Under the pieces are notes generated by a model. It ran no database searches and was not told the DNA's origin. It saw only the letters and a list, made by a program, of their open reading frames with translations. This document shows, in pieces, positions 1-7,598 of a stretch of DNA of 7,943 nucleotides. This DNA comes from Saprospiraceae bacterium. Lineage in GTDB: Bacteria > Bacteroidota > Bacteroidia > Chitinophagales > Saprospiraceae. The first letter of the stretch is position 1; the number at the start of each line of letters is the position of its first letter. The stretch is taken from the NCBI GenBank assembly GCA_027009605.1, contig JALVCY010000573.1:1-7943 (forward strand). The letters are read 5' to 3'. The position numbers and the translations under genes were made by a program.

Positions 1-30
1 TTCACCCTTTATGGCATTGAAAAACTCCAT
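1..30 (-). CDS. 5' end of an unidentified gene (runs off the window)
   Basis: Ten codons are visible, from an ATG at 30-28 to the window edge, reading MEFFNAIKGE without a stop. The ATG shares its A with the TGA stop of the amidotransferase gene upstream (TGATG), the classic arrangement for translational coupling, so this is probably the next gene of the same transcript. Ten residues are too few to assign a family. The position in a polysaccharide locus suggests a related role, but that is inference. The same junction sequence, TGATGGA followed by purine-TTTTTC, also occurs at 2750-2762, where it starts a real gene, which makes this start more believable. Confidence 0.55.
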   Translation of the reverse strand, partial: MEFFNAIKGE

Positions 31-1802
31 CAATTATACTCCACCCCAAACCGCTTTACCCACCGATTAAAAGCAATCACTCGCCAAACAACCAAAGGAT
101 CTTCCAAGCCCATAACTTCCTGGTTTACAATACCTTTCAAGTTACTTATTGCATCTTTCAACTCATCTTGCACGAACTTTTGATTTGCATCCATCCACTC
201 TCCAAAAGGAGTCTCATAGCTCATTTTATCATACCTTCGATACACTTCTTCAGGCAAAATATCTTTCAGAGATTCTCGCAAGATGTACTTTCGTTTGGCA
301 TCTTTTATTTTAAATTTATCGGGCATTTGAATTAATAATTCTACCAAGCGATAATCCAAAAAAGGTAATCTTGACTCTACCGAAAAAGCCATGGAATTCC
401 GGTCTTCATAATGCAACAATGCGGGCAAGCCTACTTCCGAAATTAAATTCAAAGAGACTTCCCGAATGGTGGATTCCGGTTTTCGCAGATAGGTCGCTTG
501 CGCAAAATCGGGATCAATCCAAGTCACCGTCTCCTTTCCTTTTTTGGCGAAAGCCGATGCTTTTTGAAAAGCTTGCTTCGGGCCAATACTATGCAATCTA
601 AAAAAAGAAATCAGTTCTTTGCCCGCTCTAATTGGAGATTCTTTCAGAAGATTTTTAAAGTAAGGTTTATAGAATTTCGGATAGCCGGCCAACACTTCAT
701 CCGCACCTTGACCATCCAACATCACCAAAATTTCTTGTTCTTTCGCCTTCCTAAAAACTTCGTACTGAGTAAATAATGCCGGCCAAACAACCGGCTCATC
801 GTGATACCATGTCATCCGGTCTAACTCGTTGACAAAATCATCCAAGTTCGGAAATGTCCGGTGCGATGTTACGCCTGTTTTGTTTACCACCGCATCCATC
901 CATTGACGCTCGTCGTAACCTTCTGTCGAGAAACAAGCGGACACAGTCTCCACATCATCAGACCGGTTTGCCATTTTACAAACAATAGAAGAACTATCCA
1001 ACCCACCGGAAAGCGCCGACCCTATTTTTACATCAGCAATCATCCTTATTCTAATTGCATCTTCCAAGATACTTGCAAATTGTTTTTTCGCTTGCGCAAA
1101 AGTCATATCCTTGTCTTCCTTAATTTCCGAAAGGTCATAGTAAGCTTGGAAAGTGTATTTTTTTTTCGCAAGGTCAAAAACCATATTCCGGCCCGGCGGC
1201 AAAGCAAAAACGCCTTCAAACAGTGTTTCATTGGTGTGAATATGATAACCCAGAGACAAAAAATCAAAAGCCCGTTTTTTATTCAGTTTGGCCTTCCAAT
1301 CCGGCAAAAAAGTCAACTGCTTGATTTCCGAAACCATGGCCAAATATCGCCCGGACACGCTCCAATAAAAAGGCTTAATCCCAAAGCGATCTCTCGATGC
1401 AAAAAGAATATTTTTTTTGACATCATAAATCACAAATGCCCACATGCCATTAAAACGCCGCACACATTCCTGCCCCCAAAAATCATACGCCGCCAGCACC
1501 ACTTCGGTATCGGTATCCGATTCAAAGCAATAACCTTTATCGACTAATTCAGCCCGAATCTCCTGAAAATTATACACTTCCCCATTATAAATAATTCTGT
1601 TACCTTTGTACAACATCGGTTGGTACCCCTTTGGAGATAAGTCGATGATAGACAGCCGTTTATGCCCAAAGCTAAATCCCTGACCATCGTAATAGCCTTC
1701 CGCATCAGGGCCGCGATGGTCGATGGCATCGGTCATTTTTTTCATGAGTTCATGGGGGATATTTTGCCCATCCATGGATACCACGGCGGTGATTCCGCAC
1801 AT
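30..1802 (-). CDS. asnB: asparagine synthetase B-family glutamine amidotransferase
   Basis: This 590-residue protein has the two-domain build of glutamine-hydrolysing asparagine synthetases. The N-terminal class II glutaminase domain (about 2-210) starts with the catalytic Cys2 in MCGITAVV and has HRGPD (29-33), GHKRLSIIDLS (46-56), YNGEVYN (72-78) and SDTDTEV (95-101). The C-terminal ATP-pyrophosphatase domain (about 235-585) has the PP-loop SGGLDSSS (265-272), GQGADE (364-369) and SVESRLPFLD (474-483). Glutaminase and synthetase motifs all look intact. I chose the ATG at 1802 because it puts Cys2 at the N-terminus; the frame stays open for 15 more codons, but a start there would block the catalytic cysteine. 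In the cytoplasm such enzymes amidate aspartate, but within polysaccharide loci paralogues are thought to amidate uronic acids or other carboxylated sugars. The neighbours here favour the second role, so the symbol denotes the family rather than a proven function. It overlaps the next gene by 1 base and diverges from the acyltransferase gene 14 bases away. Confidence 0.93.
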   Translation of the reverse strand: MCGITAVVSMDGQNIPHELMKKMTDAIDHRGPDAEGYYDGQGFSFGHKRLSIIDLSPKGYQPMLYKGNRIIYNGEVYNFQEIRAELVDKGYCFESDTDTEVVLAAYDFWGQECVRRFNGMWAFVIYDVKKNILFASRDRFGIKPFYWSVSGRYLAMVSEIKQLTFLPDWKAKLNKKRAFDFLSLGYHIHTNETLFEGVFALPPGRNMVFDLAKKKYTFQAYYDLSEIKEDKDMTFAQAKKQFASILEDAIRIRMIADVKIGSALSGGLDSSSIVCKMANRSDDVETVSACFSTEGYDERQWMDAVVNKTGVTSHRTFPNLDDFVNELDRMTWYHDEPVVWPALFTQYEVFRKAKEQEILVMLDGQGADEVLAGYPKFYKPYFKNLLKESPIRAGKELISFFRLHSIGPKQAFQKASAFAKKGKETVTWIDPDFAQATYLRKPESTIREVSLNLISEVGLPALLHYEDRNSMAFSVESRLPFLDYRLVELLIQMPDKFKIKDAKRKYILRESLKDILPEEVYRRYDKMSYETPFGEWMDANQKFVQDELKDAISNLKGIVNQEVMGLEDPLVVWRVIAFNRWVKRFGVEYN

Positions 1803-1816
1803 AGAAAGTTGATTTA

Positions 1817-2752
1817 GTGAACACGAATAAAGACAAATATAAAGCATTTTGTGCGACTAGGGATGACATTCCTATTTTTTCCGAGCCGTGGTGGTTGGAT
1901 GCGGTGTGTGCGGATGGGTCGTGGGATGTTTGCTTGATAGAAAAAAAGGGAGAACTCTTAGGCTACCTTCCTTTTTATCTCGCCAAGGTTAAAGGTTTTA
2001 AGGTCATTCGCATGCCCAAACTAACCCCTTATTTGGGTGTCCAAATCATCTATCCGGCCGGGCTTTCGCCAAAAAAGAAAATGGATTTAGAGCAGAAGCT
2101 CACTTCACTTTTGATAGAACAACTTCCCCAAACATCCTACACACAAATCATCCATCATCCTGATTTTCAAAATTGGCTTCCCTTTCATTGGGCGGGCTTT
2201 CGCCAAACCACTATGTACACCTACCGCCTTAATATTAAAAATACTGATTTAGTTTTTTCCAACTTTCGCAAAAACCTGAAAAGAAATATCGCCAAAGCCC
2301 AAGAACAACTTAAATGCGTTGAGACCAAAGATATTCAATCTTTTTACGATTTGATTCTAGCCACTTTTTCCCGGCAAGACATGGACACGCCCTTTACTTT
2401 TGAGTTCTTCAAAAAGCTTGACCATCAACTGAGCCTTCAAAATCGAAGAATTATTTTCTCTACTTATGACCACTCCGGCAAGATGGTTGCCGCCGGCTAT
2501 TATGTATGGGACAACCATACAGCCTACTATCTCTTAGGTGGTCACCTTGGACACAGGGAAGCGATGAGTTGGACGATGTGGCACGCCATCCAACACTTCT
2601 CCAACAAGGTACAAGTCCTTGATTTTGAAGGAAGTATGCTCAAAAGTATTGCTCATTTCTTTAGTGGATTTGGGGCGCAGCCCATCCCTTATCACCACAC
2701 CTACAAGGGCAAAAACAAACTCGTTGATGTCCTTAAAATACTAAAATCTTGA
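1817..2752 (+). CDS. FemAB/GNAT-like acyltransferase (Acetyltransf_6 type)
   Basis: The 311-residue protein matches the pattern of Bacteroidota proteins with the FemAB-like double-GNAT fold. The N-terminal half (about 15-130) begins with IPIFSEPWWLDAVC (18-31), a typical opening of the family, and continues with LPFYL (51-55) and MPKLTPYLG (66-74). The second GNAT unit (about 140-285) holds FRKNLKRNIAKAQ (150-162), GYYVWDN (237-243) and LDFEGSM (268-274). No signal peptide or membrane segment is seen, so it is probably cytoplasmic. FemAB relatives move aminoacyl groups in peptidoglycan synthesis; GNAT relatives move acetyl groups. In this locus a sugar amine or hydroxyl is a plausible acceptor, which is inference. 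The start is GTG at 1817: a TAG at 1802-1804 closes the frame upstream, and no later Met precedes the conserved opening. Its stop overlaps the next start (TGATG), so the two are probably translated together. A weak TATTTTG element at 1760-1766, inside the divergent gene, could be its promoter. Confidence 0.85.
   Translation: MNTNKDKYKAFCATRDDIPIFSEPWWLDAVCADGSWDVCLIEKKGELLGYLPFYLAKVKGFKVIRMPKLTPYLGVQIIYPAGLSPKKKMDLEQKLTSLLIEQLPQTSYTQIIHHPDFQNWLPFHWAGFRQTTMYTYRLNIKNTDLVFSNFRKNLKRNIAKAQEQLKCVETKDIQSFYDLILATFSRQDMDTPFTFEFFKKLDHQLSLQNRRIIFSTYDHSGKMVAAGYYVWDNHTAYYLLGGHLGHREAMSWTMWHAIQHFSNKVQVLDFEGSMLKSIAHFFSGFGAQPIPYHHTYKGKNKLVDVLKILKS
1834..1841 (-). promoter_or_regulatory. candidate -7 element (TATATTTG) for the amidotransferase gene
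   Basis: On the minus strand the sequence TATATTTG is an exact match to the Bacteroidota -7 consensus TAnnTTTG. Transcription would begin about 25 bases before the ATG at 1802, a sensible leader. No clear TTG-type -33 element is visible at the right distance upstream. The site lies inside the first codons of the divergent acyltransferase gene, as it must with 14 bases between the two starts. Confidence 0.35.
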
Positions 2753-4086
2753 TGGAATTTTTCGTACATATCGAAGATCGTACTTTTATCCGGCGTATTC
2801 AATACGTATTTGATTTTATTGCCGGCCACCCCACTTGCGCCGGGAAAATATCGTTCTCATTTAGCAATACGAACTTAGCGCAGGCCATTTCTTATGGCTC
2901 TAAAAACCAAGCTGATTTTAGCATCCCCGCCCAAAAATTACTTTTCAGCGAACACCCACTACATCCCAATCAATTCATCACCAACACTTACGCCTTTCAA
3001 GGCCTAACGCTGTACTCCGTAGAAAACAAAAAAAAGGAAAATCAAGAATTTTTAATACAAAATCAATTCTCCTTTGATATCATAGAAACCATCTTCTTTC
3101 ATATCAGCCGATATGAAGAGCATATTATCCAACCGGATATGAAAGAAAATTGGGGATTGGGCTATATAGAAAATCACTTCATCCCTAGAAATAACTTAGC
3201 AGAAATCCCGGTAGTTGACCACTTGGTTTTTGCCTTTCTACAAGCCATCGGCCTAGAGTGCTCAAAACCCAAAACTTCCTACCGACTCACCCACGATGTG
3301 GACAATCCTATCAAACTACCTAGCTTATACAAGTTAATCAAAGCATCCGGCCGGTTATTGCTCGTCGAGAAGAAAGGGCTTTCTGCGCAAAGGGAATTAT
3401 TCAAGACTTACTTCGGCATAAAAAGGGGGACAACCAAAGACCCTTATGATACTTTTGATTGGTTGTTTAGAAGAGAAAAAATAGAAAAAGTGGTTTACTT
3501 CATGGCAGGTGGAATTACGAAATTTGATAATTTCTATCAAATCGATTCTCCGATTGCCCGAAGAATCATTAAACAAGCCAGAGAATCCGGCTATAAAATT
3601 GGTTTACATCCAAGCTACGAAGCTTATGCAAACGAAGCATTATACAAAAAGGAAAAAGAAGTACTAGAAAAAGTACTTGAAGAAAAGGTGACGTTAGCAC
3701 GCCAACATTATTTGCGTTTTCAGTTTCCTGAAACAGCAAAAATCATTGATAATCAAGGTATTGTGGAAGACTCCACACTTGGCTACCGGGATATGATTGG
3801 GTTTCGGTGTGGGACGGGATTTGGTTTTCGGCTCTATAATTTTGAGAAAGAAGAAGCCTATAATTTTACGGAAGTACCTTTGGTTATCATGGAATGGAGC
3901 CTGATAGAACAGGATGATTATGATTTTGAAAAGATAAAAGCACACTTAGCGTCCTTCCTTGAAAAGAATCAATATTTAACGAAGGTTACTTTTTTATTTC
4001 ATAATAGTATATTTGATCAGATGGGAAAAGAACTTCCCAAACTCAAGAAGTTATACCAAATTATCATCAAGCATATACTCAATTAA
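2752..4086 (+). CDS. polysaccharide deacetylase family protein (NodB-like)
   Basis: The 444-residue protein has a family-specific N-terminal region (about 1-170) followed by a NodB-like carbohydrate esterase fold. Key motifs are the metal- and base-site sequence RLTHDVD (178-184, Asp182 and Asp184), GLHPSYE (284-290, His286 as likely metal ligand), RQHYLRF (327-333), DSTLGYRDMIGFRCGTGF (340-357) and LFHN (425-428, His427 as likely catalytic His). This order is what I know from Bacteroidota deacetylase-like proteins found in exopolysaccharide loci. Activity would be removal of N- or O-acetyl groups from a polysaccharide or its lipid-linked unit. No signal peptide is evident, which argues for a cytoplasmic substrate, or for export by another route. 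The ATG at 2752 shares its A with the preceding TGA; a TTG one codon earlier is a less likely start. Its last 8 bases overlap the convergent glycosyltransferase gene. Confidence 0.85.
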   Translation: MEFFVHIEDRTFIRRIQYVFDFIAGHPTCAGKISFSFSNTNLAQAISYGSKNQADFSIPAQKLLFSEHPLHPNQFITNTYAFQGLTLYSVENKKKENQEFLIQNQFSFDIIETIFFHISRYEEHIIQPDMKENWGLGYIENHFIPRNNLAEIPVVDHLVFAFLQAIGLECSKPKTSYRLTHDVDNPIKLPSLYKLIKASGRLLLVEKKGLSAQRELFKTYFGIKRGTTKDPYDTFDWLFRREKIEKVVYFMAGGITKFDNFYQIDSPIARRIIKQARESGYKIGLHPSYEAYANEALYKKEKEVLEKVLEEKVTLARQHYLRFQFPETAKIIDNQGIVEDSTLGYRDMIGFRCGTGFGFRLYNFEKEEAYNFTEVPLVIMEWSLIEQDDYDFEKIKAHLASFLEKNQYLTKVTFLFHNSIFDQMGKELPKLKKLYQIIIKHILN

Positions 4087-5347
4087 GCTCTAACTCTAAT
4101 TTTTCAAGAAAGCGCCTTATCATTTTAGGCCAATAATATCTTTTGTCCCAACTACTGCGACTAATCTGCGGATACTTGCCATCCTTCCATGCTAAATAAA
4201 GATTTAGTAAAAATGATTTCGCGCGACCTATTGACTCCGCATCATACCCAATAAAAATATCATCAATTCCCGACAATGCCCTTTCAAAATATTCGTCTTT
4301 GGGGCCATCAATAACAACAAATATCGGATTTGAAGCAGCTAAATATTCGTAAATCTTAGATGTCATAATTCCCTTATAGCCATCATGAGATGTAGAAAAC
4401 AACAAGTTAACATGACTCTCTGCCTGCATCTTTTGCGCACTACTCATAGAGACCACGCCTTTAGAAAGAAACACATCAGTTAAGCCGTATTTAGAGACCC
4501 AAGCCTGCCAGACATCACCATCTCTTCCTGCCTGTTGAAGTTTTATGTCATCTTGCGAAATTTCACCGTCTTCTATCAACGCCTTTAATGCTTCAAAAAA
4601 CAACTGCGCCTTCCCTTGATACATAGAGCCCGTATATGAAATCACAAATTTATCATCCCTTAGCTTGCGTTGAACTTCAAGCTGGTTAGTCCCATTTGGC
4701 AAGATAAAAATATCTTCATGAAACTGTTTCAAATTTTGCGCAAGCCCTTCAGAGACCGTAGTTAAAAAATTAGCCTTCTTTAATATCTTTTTATTAAACC
4801 AAATCTGTATTGGCTTCCACAAATAGTTACGGTACACAGGATCAATATGTAAATCCTTAAAATCTGCGATCCATAAAACTTTAGGGAAACGTCTTTTTAC
4901 AAGATATGCAACAATGTGGTCAGCGTAGGGATGAAATACAGATAAAATAACAAAATTATCTGACTCTTTCTTTACATCTCTACTGATTTTAACAAAGGCC
5001 GTAAAAATATAAATCAAACCACCTTGCCCAAACAAAATATTAAAAGGAAAAGAAGCAATTAGCTTAGCCCACCAAACCAGAAAAAATTTCTTTTTAAAAT
5101 CGGTATTAAAATGGACTCGATCTTTCTTGCGAAAGAATGAGAGTACCGTCCTAAAATCAAAAGTAGGAACTTCCACCACTCGAATAGAATCATCGATTGG
5201 CAAGGTCTGAGATGGAAGTCTATTCCGATTAGATGTAGTAAACACCGTATAGCTATAAAAAAAAGAAGCCAGCTCATTGGCCAGCCGATTGCTTCTATTC
5301 ACACCGACAGACTTTATTGGTGGAAAGTAATAAGCAATATGAATCAT
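4079..5347 (-). CDS. GT-B fold glycosyltransferase (GT4-like)
   Basis: The 422-residue protein starts MIHIAYYFPPIKSVGVNRS, the usual first strand and loop of GT4-type enzymes acting on lipid-linked glycans. The donor-binding half (about 225-400) has ILPNGTN (225-231), SYTGSMYQGK (247-256) and YKGIMTSKIYEYLAA (324-338). The last resembles the nucleotide-sugar site of bacterial surface-glycan transferases. The hydrophobic stretch around 98-128 probably gives membrane association rather than a true transmembrane helix. Donor and acceptor cannot be read from sequence. I prefer the ATG at 5347, giving a 19-base gap from the upstream gene. A TTG at 5377 would extend the protein by ten residues and overlap the upstream gene by 11 bases. 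It is the last gene of the three-gene minus-strand operon and ends inside the convergent deacetylase gene. Hand-counted 60-base samples are AT-rich (28% and 33% GC), below the amidotransferase and acyltransferase genes. Confidence 0.85.
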   Translation of the reverse strand: MIHIAYYFPPIKSVGVNRSNRLANELASFFYSYTVFTTSNRNRLPSQTLPIDDSIRVVEVPTFDFRTVLSFFRKKDRVHFNTDFKKKFFLVWWAKLIASFPFNILFGQGGLIYIFTAFVKISRDVKKESDNFVILSVFHPYADHIVAYLVKRRFPKVLWIADFKDLHIDPVYRNYLWKPIQIWFNKKILKKANFLTTVSEGLAQNLKQFHEDIFILPNGTNQLEVQRKLRDDKFVISYTGSMYQGKAQLFFEALKALIEDGEISQDDIKLQQAGRDGDVWQAWVSKYGLTDVFLSKGVVSMSSAQKMQAESHVNLLFSTSHDGYKGIMTSKIYEYLAASNPIFVVIDGPKDEYFERALSGIDDIFIGYDAESIGRAKSFLLNLYLAWKDGKYPQISRSSWDKRYYWPKMIRRFLEKLELELN

Positions 5348-5366
5348 TTTCTTACTTGCAATACGC

Positions 5367-6476
5367 TTATACTCCAAAAATAATTTCTTTTATACTATTC
5401 GCAATTATTTTATCATCAAACTCAGATATTGCTTTCAAGCGGCCATAATTTCCCATTTGCGTACGTTCTTCTTCAGATAGCAAAAGCATCTTTTCCATTG
5501 CCGCACTTAAAGCAACAGCATCTTTAACCGGAACTAAAAAACCATTTTTATTTTCATCTATTGCTTCTCGACACCCTGCTGTATCCGTTGCAATCACCGG
5601 TTTTCCCATGGACATCCCCTCCGTTATCGACCGAGCTATAGCTTCCCGATAAGATGGCAGAACAATACAATCAGAATCAGCAATACTTCTTTTTACATTA
5701 AATTTAGGCCCTAAATATCTTACTGTACGCTCCTTAACCCATACCACCAAGTCTTTTTCCTTTATAGCCGCCGGATTATCTTTATCAATATCACCAATAA
5801 TCCAAAATTCCGTATGCTTATATTTTTTCTTTATTATTTTGGCCGCATCCACAAACTCTTTTATTCCTTTATCATAAATCAATCTCCCTAAGAAAGTAAA
5901 AATAAATTTCTCTGAATCACCAGCACGCTTTAAGGGTTTAAAAAAACCGGTATTTACACCACAGCCCTTAATAGAGACCCCTTGATCTTTTGCCATAAGT
6001 CCTAAATCTGTAAAAAACAAACGATCGTCAACGTTTTCAAATATAACTTTCTCGTGAAACTGATTGCTCCATCTATAAAGCCGTTTCGTAATTTTCTCTA
6101 CTATCCCATTGTGCAAAAAGGCATAACCTAACCCCGTCACGAAAGCAAAAGATTTTATTCCATTTTTTTTTGCTGCCCAACCACCGTAAATATTAGGCTT
6201 AACCGTATAATGCAAAATCATGTCCGGCTGAACCTGAGCATACACCCTTTTTAATTCTAACGCAAAAGCAATATCATTAAATAGATTTAAACTTTTTCTT
6301 TTCAAAGTATGTAGCGGTATATGCGTCACCGTCTTAAATTTCTCCTTATAAGAAATGTAATGATCCACGGGTGCAATAACCACAACTTCGTGACCTGCAT
6401 TTAGCAGCATATCTATGACGTTGAGCCTAAAATTATAAATATTCCATGTCGTATTTGCGACCAATGCAACTCTCAA
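5367..6476 (-). CDS. GT4 family glycosyltransferase (PglA-like)
   Basis: The 369-residue protein has a GT-B fold. The N-terminal acceptor domain (about 1-170) includes NFRLNVIDMLLNAGHEV (15-31), TVKPNIYGGWAAK (91-103) and FVTGLGYAF (112-120). The C-terminal GT4 donor domain (about 185-360) has GCGVNTGFF (181-189), FLGRLIYDKGIKEF (195-208) and the EX7E motif Glu278/Glu286 in PSYREAIARSITEG, followed by GKPVIATDTAGCREAI (291-306). From memory, the overall pattern parallels Campylobacter PglA, a retaining alpha-1,3-HexNAc transferase acting on an undecaprenyl-linked sugar. The usual Gly-x-Pro after the first motif Glu is replaced by Ala-Ile-Ala, which may alter donor choice. It would act at the cytoplasmic face of the inner membrane in repeat-unit assembly. 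It lies 22 bases after the guanylyltransferase gene and 19 before the next transferase, so the three form one operon. The ATG at 6476 gives a normal N-terminal strand (MRVALVANT). Confidence 0.9.
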   Translation of the reverse strand: MRVALVANTTWNIYNFRLNVIDMLLNAGHEVVVIAPVDHYISYKEKFKTVTHIPLHTLKRKSLNLFNDIAFALELKRVYAQVQPDMILHYTVKPNIYGGWAAKKNGIKSFAFVTGLGYAFLHNGIVEKITKRLYRWSNQFHEKVIFENVDDRLFFTDLGLMAKDQGVSIKGCGVNTGFFKPLKRAGDSEKFIFTFLGRLIYDKGIKEFVDAAKIIKKKYKHTEFWIIGDIDKDNPAAIKEKDLVVWVKERTVRYLGPKFNVKRSIADSDCIVLPSYREAIARSITEGMSMGKPVIATDTAGCREAIDENKNGFLVPVKDAVALSAAMEKMLLLSEEERTQMGNYGRLKAISEFDDKIIANSIKEIIFGV

Positions 6477-6498
6477 AACGAATTAAACCTTTACAAGA

Positions 6499-7569
6499 TT
6501 ACAAATATGTATCCCCAAACTCCCCTTCAATCCCTTTCCGCACCTGCTTAATCTCCTGCTCATCAGATTTTGGATAAATCAACAAGACATCGCCTTCATC
6601 AATCACAATAAAGTCTTCCAAGCCTTTTATGACTGCTAGTTTTCCTTTCGGCAAACGAATCATATTATTTTTCGAGTCTGACAGTACCATTTTGTCCGCA
6701 AGGATGGCATTCTCATTTTCATCCTTTTTGGACTCCGCATGAAGCGAGCCCCATGTACCCAAATCAGACCATCCTATATCAGAAGGCAGTGTGTAAACAT
6801 TTTTGGCATTCTCCATAATGGCATAATCCACAGAGATACTAGGAGTTGTGGGATAAACTCGATCCATATAGGCTTGCTCTTCCGGCGTATTATAGGCTGA
6901 TTTATCTTTGCTTAGAATTTGATAGACTTCTGCGGCATGTTGCTCAAAAGCCTTTAAAATGCTTTTCACATTCCAAATAAATATTCCTGCATTCCATAGG
7001 TACTCCCCACTATTTACATATTCTTGAGCTTTCGCCAAATCCGGTTTTTCCTTAAACGCTTTAACAGAATGTACCCCTTTAATATTATTTTTATCAAAAT
7101 GAATATAACCATATCCGGTATCCGGACGTGTTGGTTCTATACCCAAGGTCAATAATGCATCATTCTTTGAAGCAAAATCAAAGGCCTTTTGGATTTGCGT
7201 TAAGAAGGCATCTTCTTTTAATATTAAATGGTCGGACGGTGCCACCACCATATTGGCGTTGGGGTCTAAACCGGCCAACTTCAACGCTGTAAAAGCAACA
7301 CATGGAGCCGTATTATTACGAGAAGGTTCTCCAATGATTTGATTATCAGAAAGCTCCGGCAACTGTTCCTTAACTAAAGCTTTGTATTTTTTATTGGTGA
7401 CAATAAAAATATTTTCTACCGGCACAATTTTCTTGAATCTCTCCACGGTCATCTGCAAGAGGGATTGCCCGGAACCGGTGATGTCTAAAAACTGCTTGGG
7501 TTTGTCTTCCCGGCTTGCCGGCCAAAATCTGGAGCCGACTCCGCCGGCCATGATTGCTATGTAATTCAT
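6499..7569 (-). CDS. manC: mannose-1-phosphate guanylyltransferase
   Basis: This enzyme makes GDP-mannose from mannose-1-phosphate and GTP in the cytoplasm, supplying mannose, fucose and related sugars. The nucleotidyltransferase signature is complete: IMAGGVGSRFWPASR (6-20) with KPKQF (23-27), EPSRNNTAP (81-89), PSDH (111-114), TGYGYI (151-156), FKEKPD (172-177), WNAGIF (192-197), SVDYAIME (246-253) and GWSDLGTW (266-273). A short beta-helix-type tail follows (about 285-356). At 356 residues it is the single-function form; the roughly 470-residue bifunctional enzymes carry an extra phosphomannose isomerase domain that is absent here. The ATG at 7569 is supported by an in-frame TAA at 7575-7573 just upstream. 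It is first in the three-gene operon, so any signal in 7570-7660 probably controls the two glycosyltransferases as well. Symbol manC is used in the broad sense; some annotations use manB or rfbM. Confidence 0.95.
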   Translation of the reverse strand: MNYIAIMAGGVGSRFWPASREDKPKQFLDITGSGQSLLQMTVERFKKIVPVENIFIVTNKKYKALVKEQLPELSDNQIIGEPSRNNTAPCVAFTALKLAGLDPNANMVVAPSDHLILKEDAFLTQIQKAFDFASKNDALLTLGIEPTRPDTGYGYIHFDKNNIKGVHSVKAFKEKPDLAKAQEYVNSGEYLWNAGIFIWNVKSILKAFEQHAAEVYQILSKDKSAYNTPEEQAYMDRVYPTTPSISVDYAIMENAKNVYTLPSDIGWSDLGTWGSLHAESKKDENENAILADKMVLSDSKNNMIRLPKGKLAVIKGLEDFIVIDEGDVLLIYPKSDEQEIKQVRKGIEGEFGDTYL

Positions 7570-7598
7570 TGATTATTCATTTTTACAAAGAACAAGAC

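Noticed and set aside
861..1547. 228-codon plus-strand open frame opposite the amidotransferase gene
   Set aside because: It lies fully antisense to a gene with complete catalytic motifs, and its translation has no recognisable domain; it is a shadow frame.
1803..1847. 15-residue N-terminal extension of the amidotransferase
   Set aside because: It would bury the catalytic Cys2, which must be N-terminal after Met removal, and it overlaps the divergent gene.
7382..7564. 60-codon plus-strand open frame
   Set aside because: It is antisense to the conserved N-terminal motif region of the guanylyltransferase, with no independent support.
7566..7580. Four-codon leader frame (MNNQ) whose TGA overlaps the guanylyltransferase ATG
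   Set aside because: Too short to distinguish from chance in an AT-rich leader; there is no attenuator-like codon run or structure.
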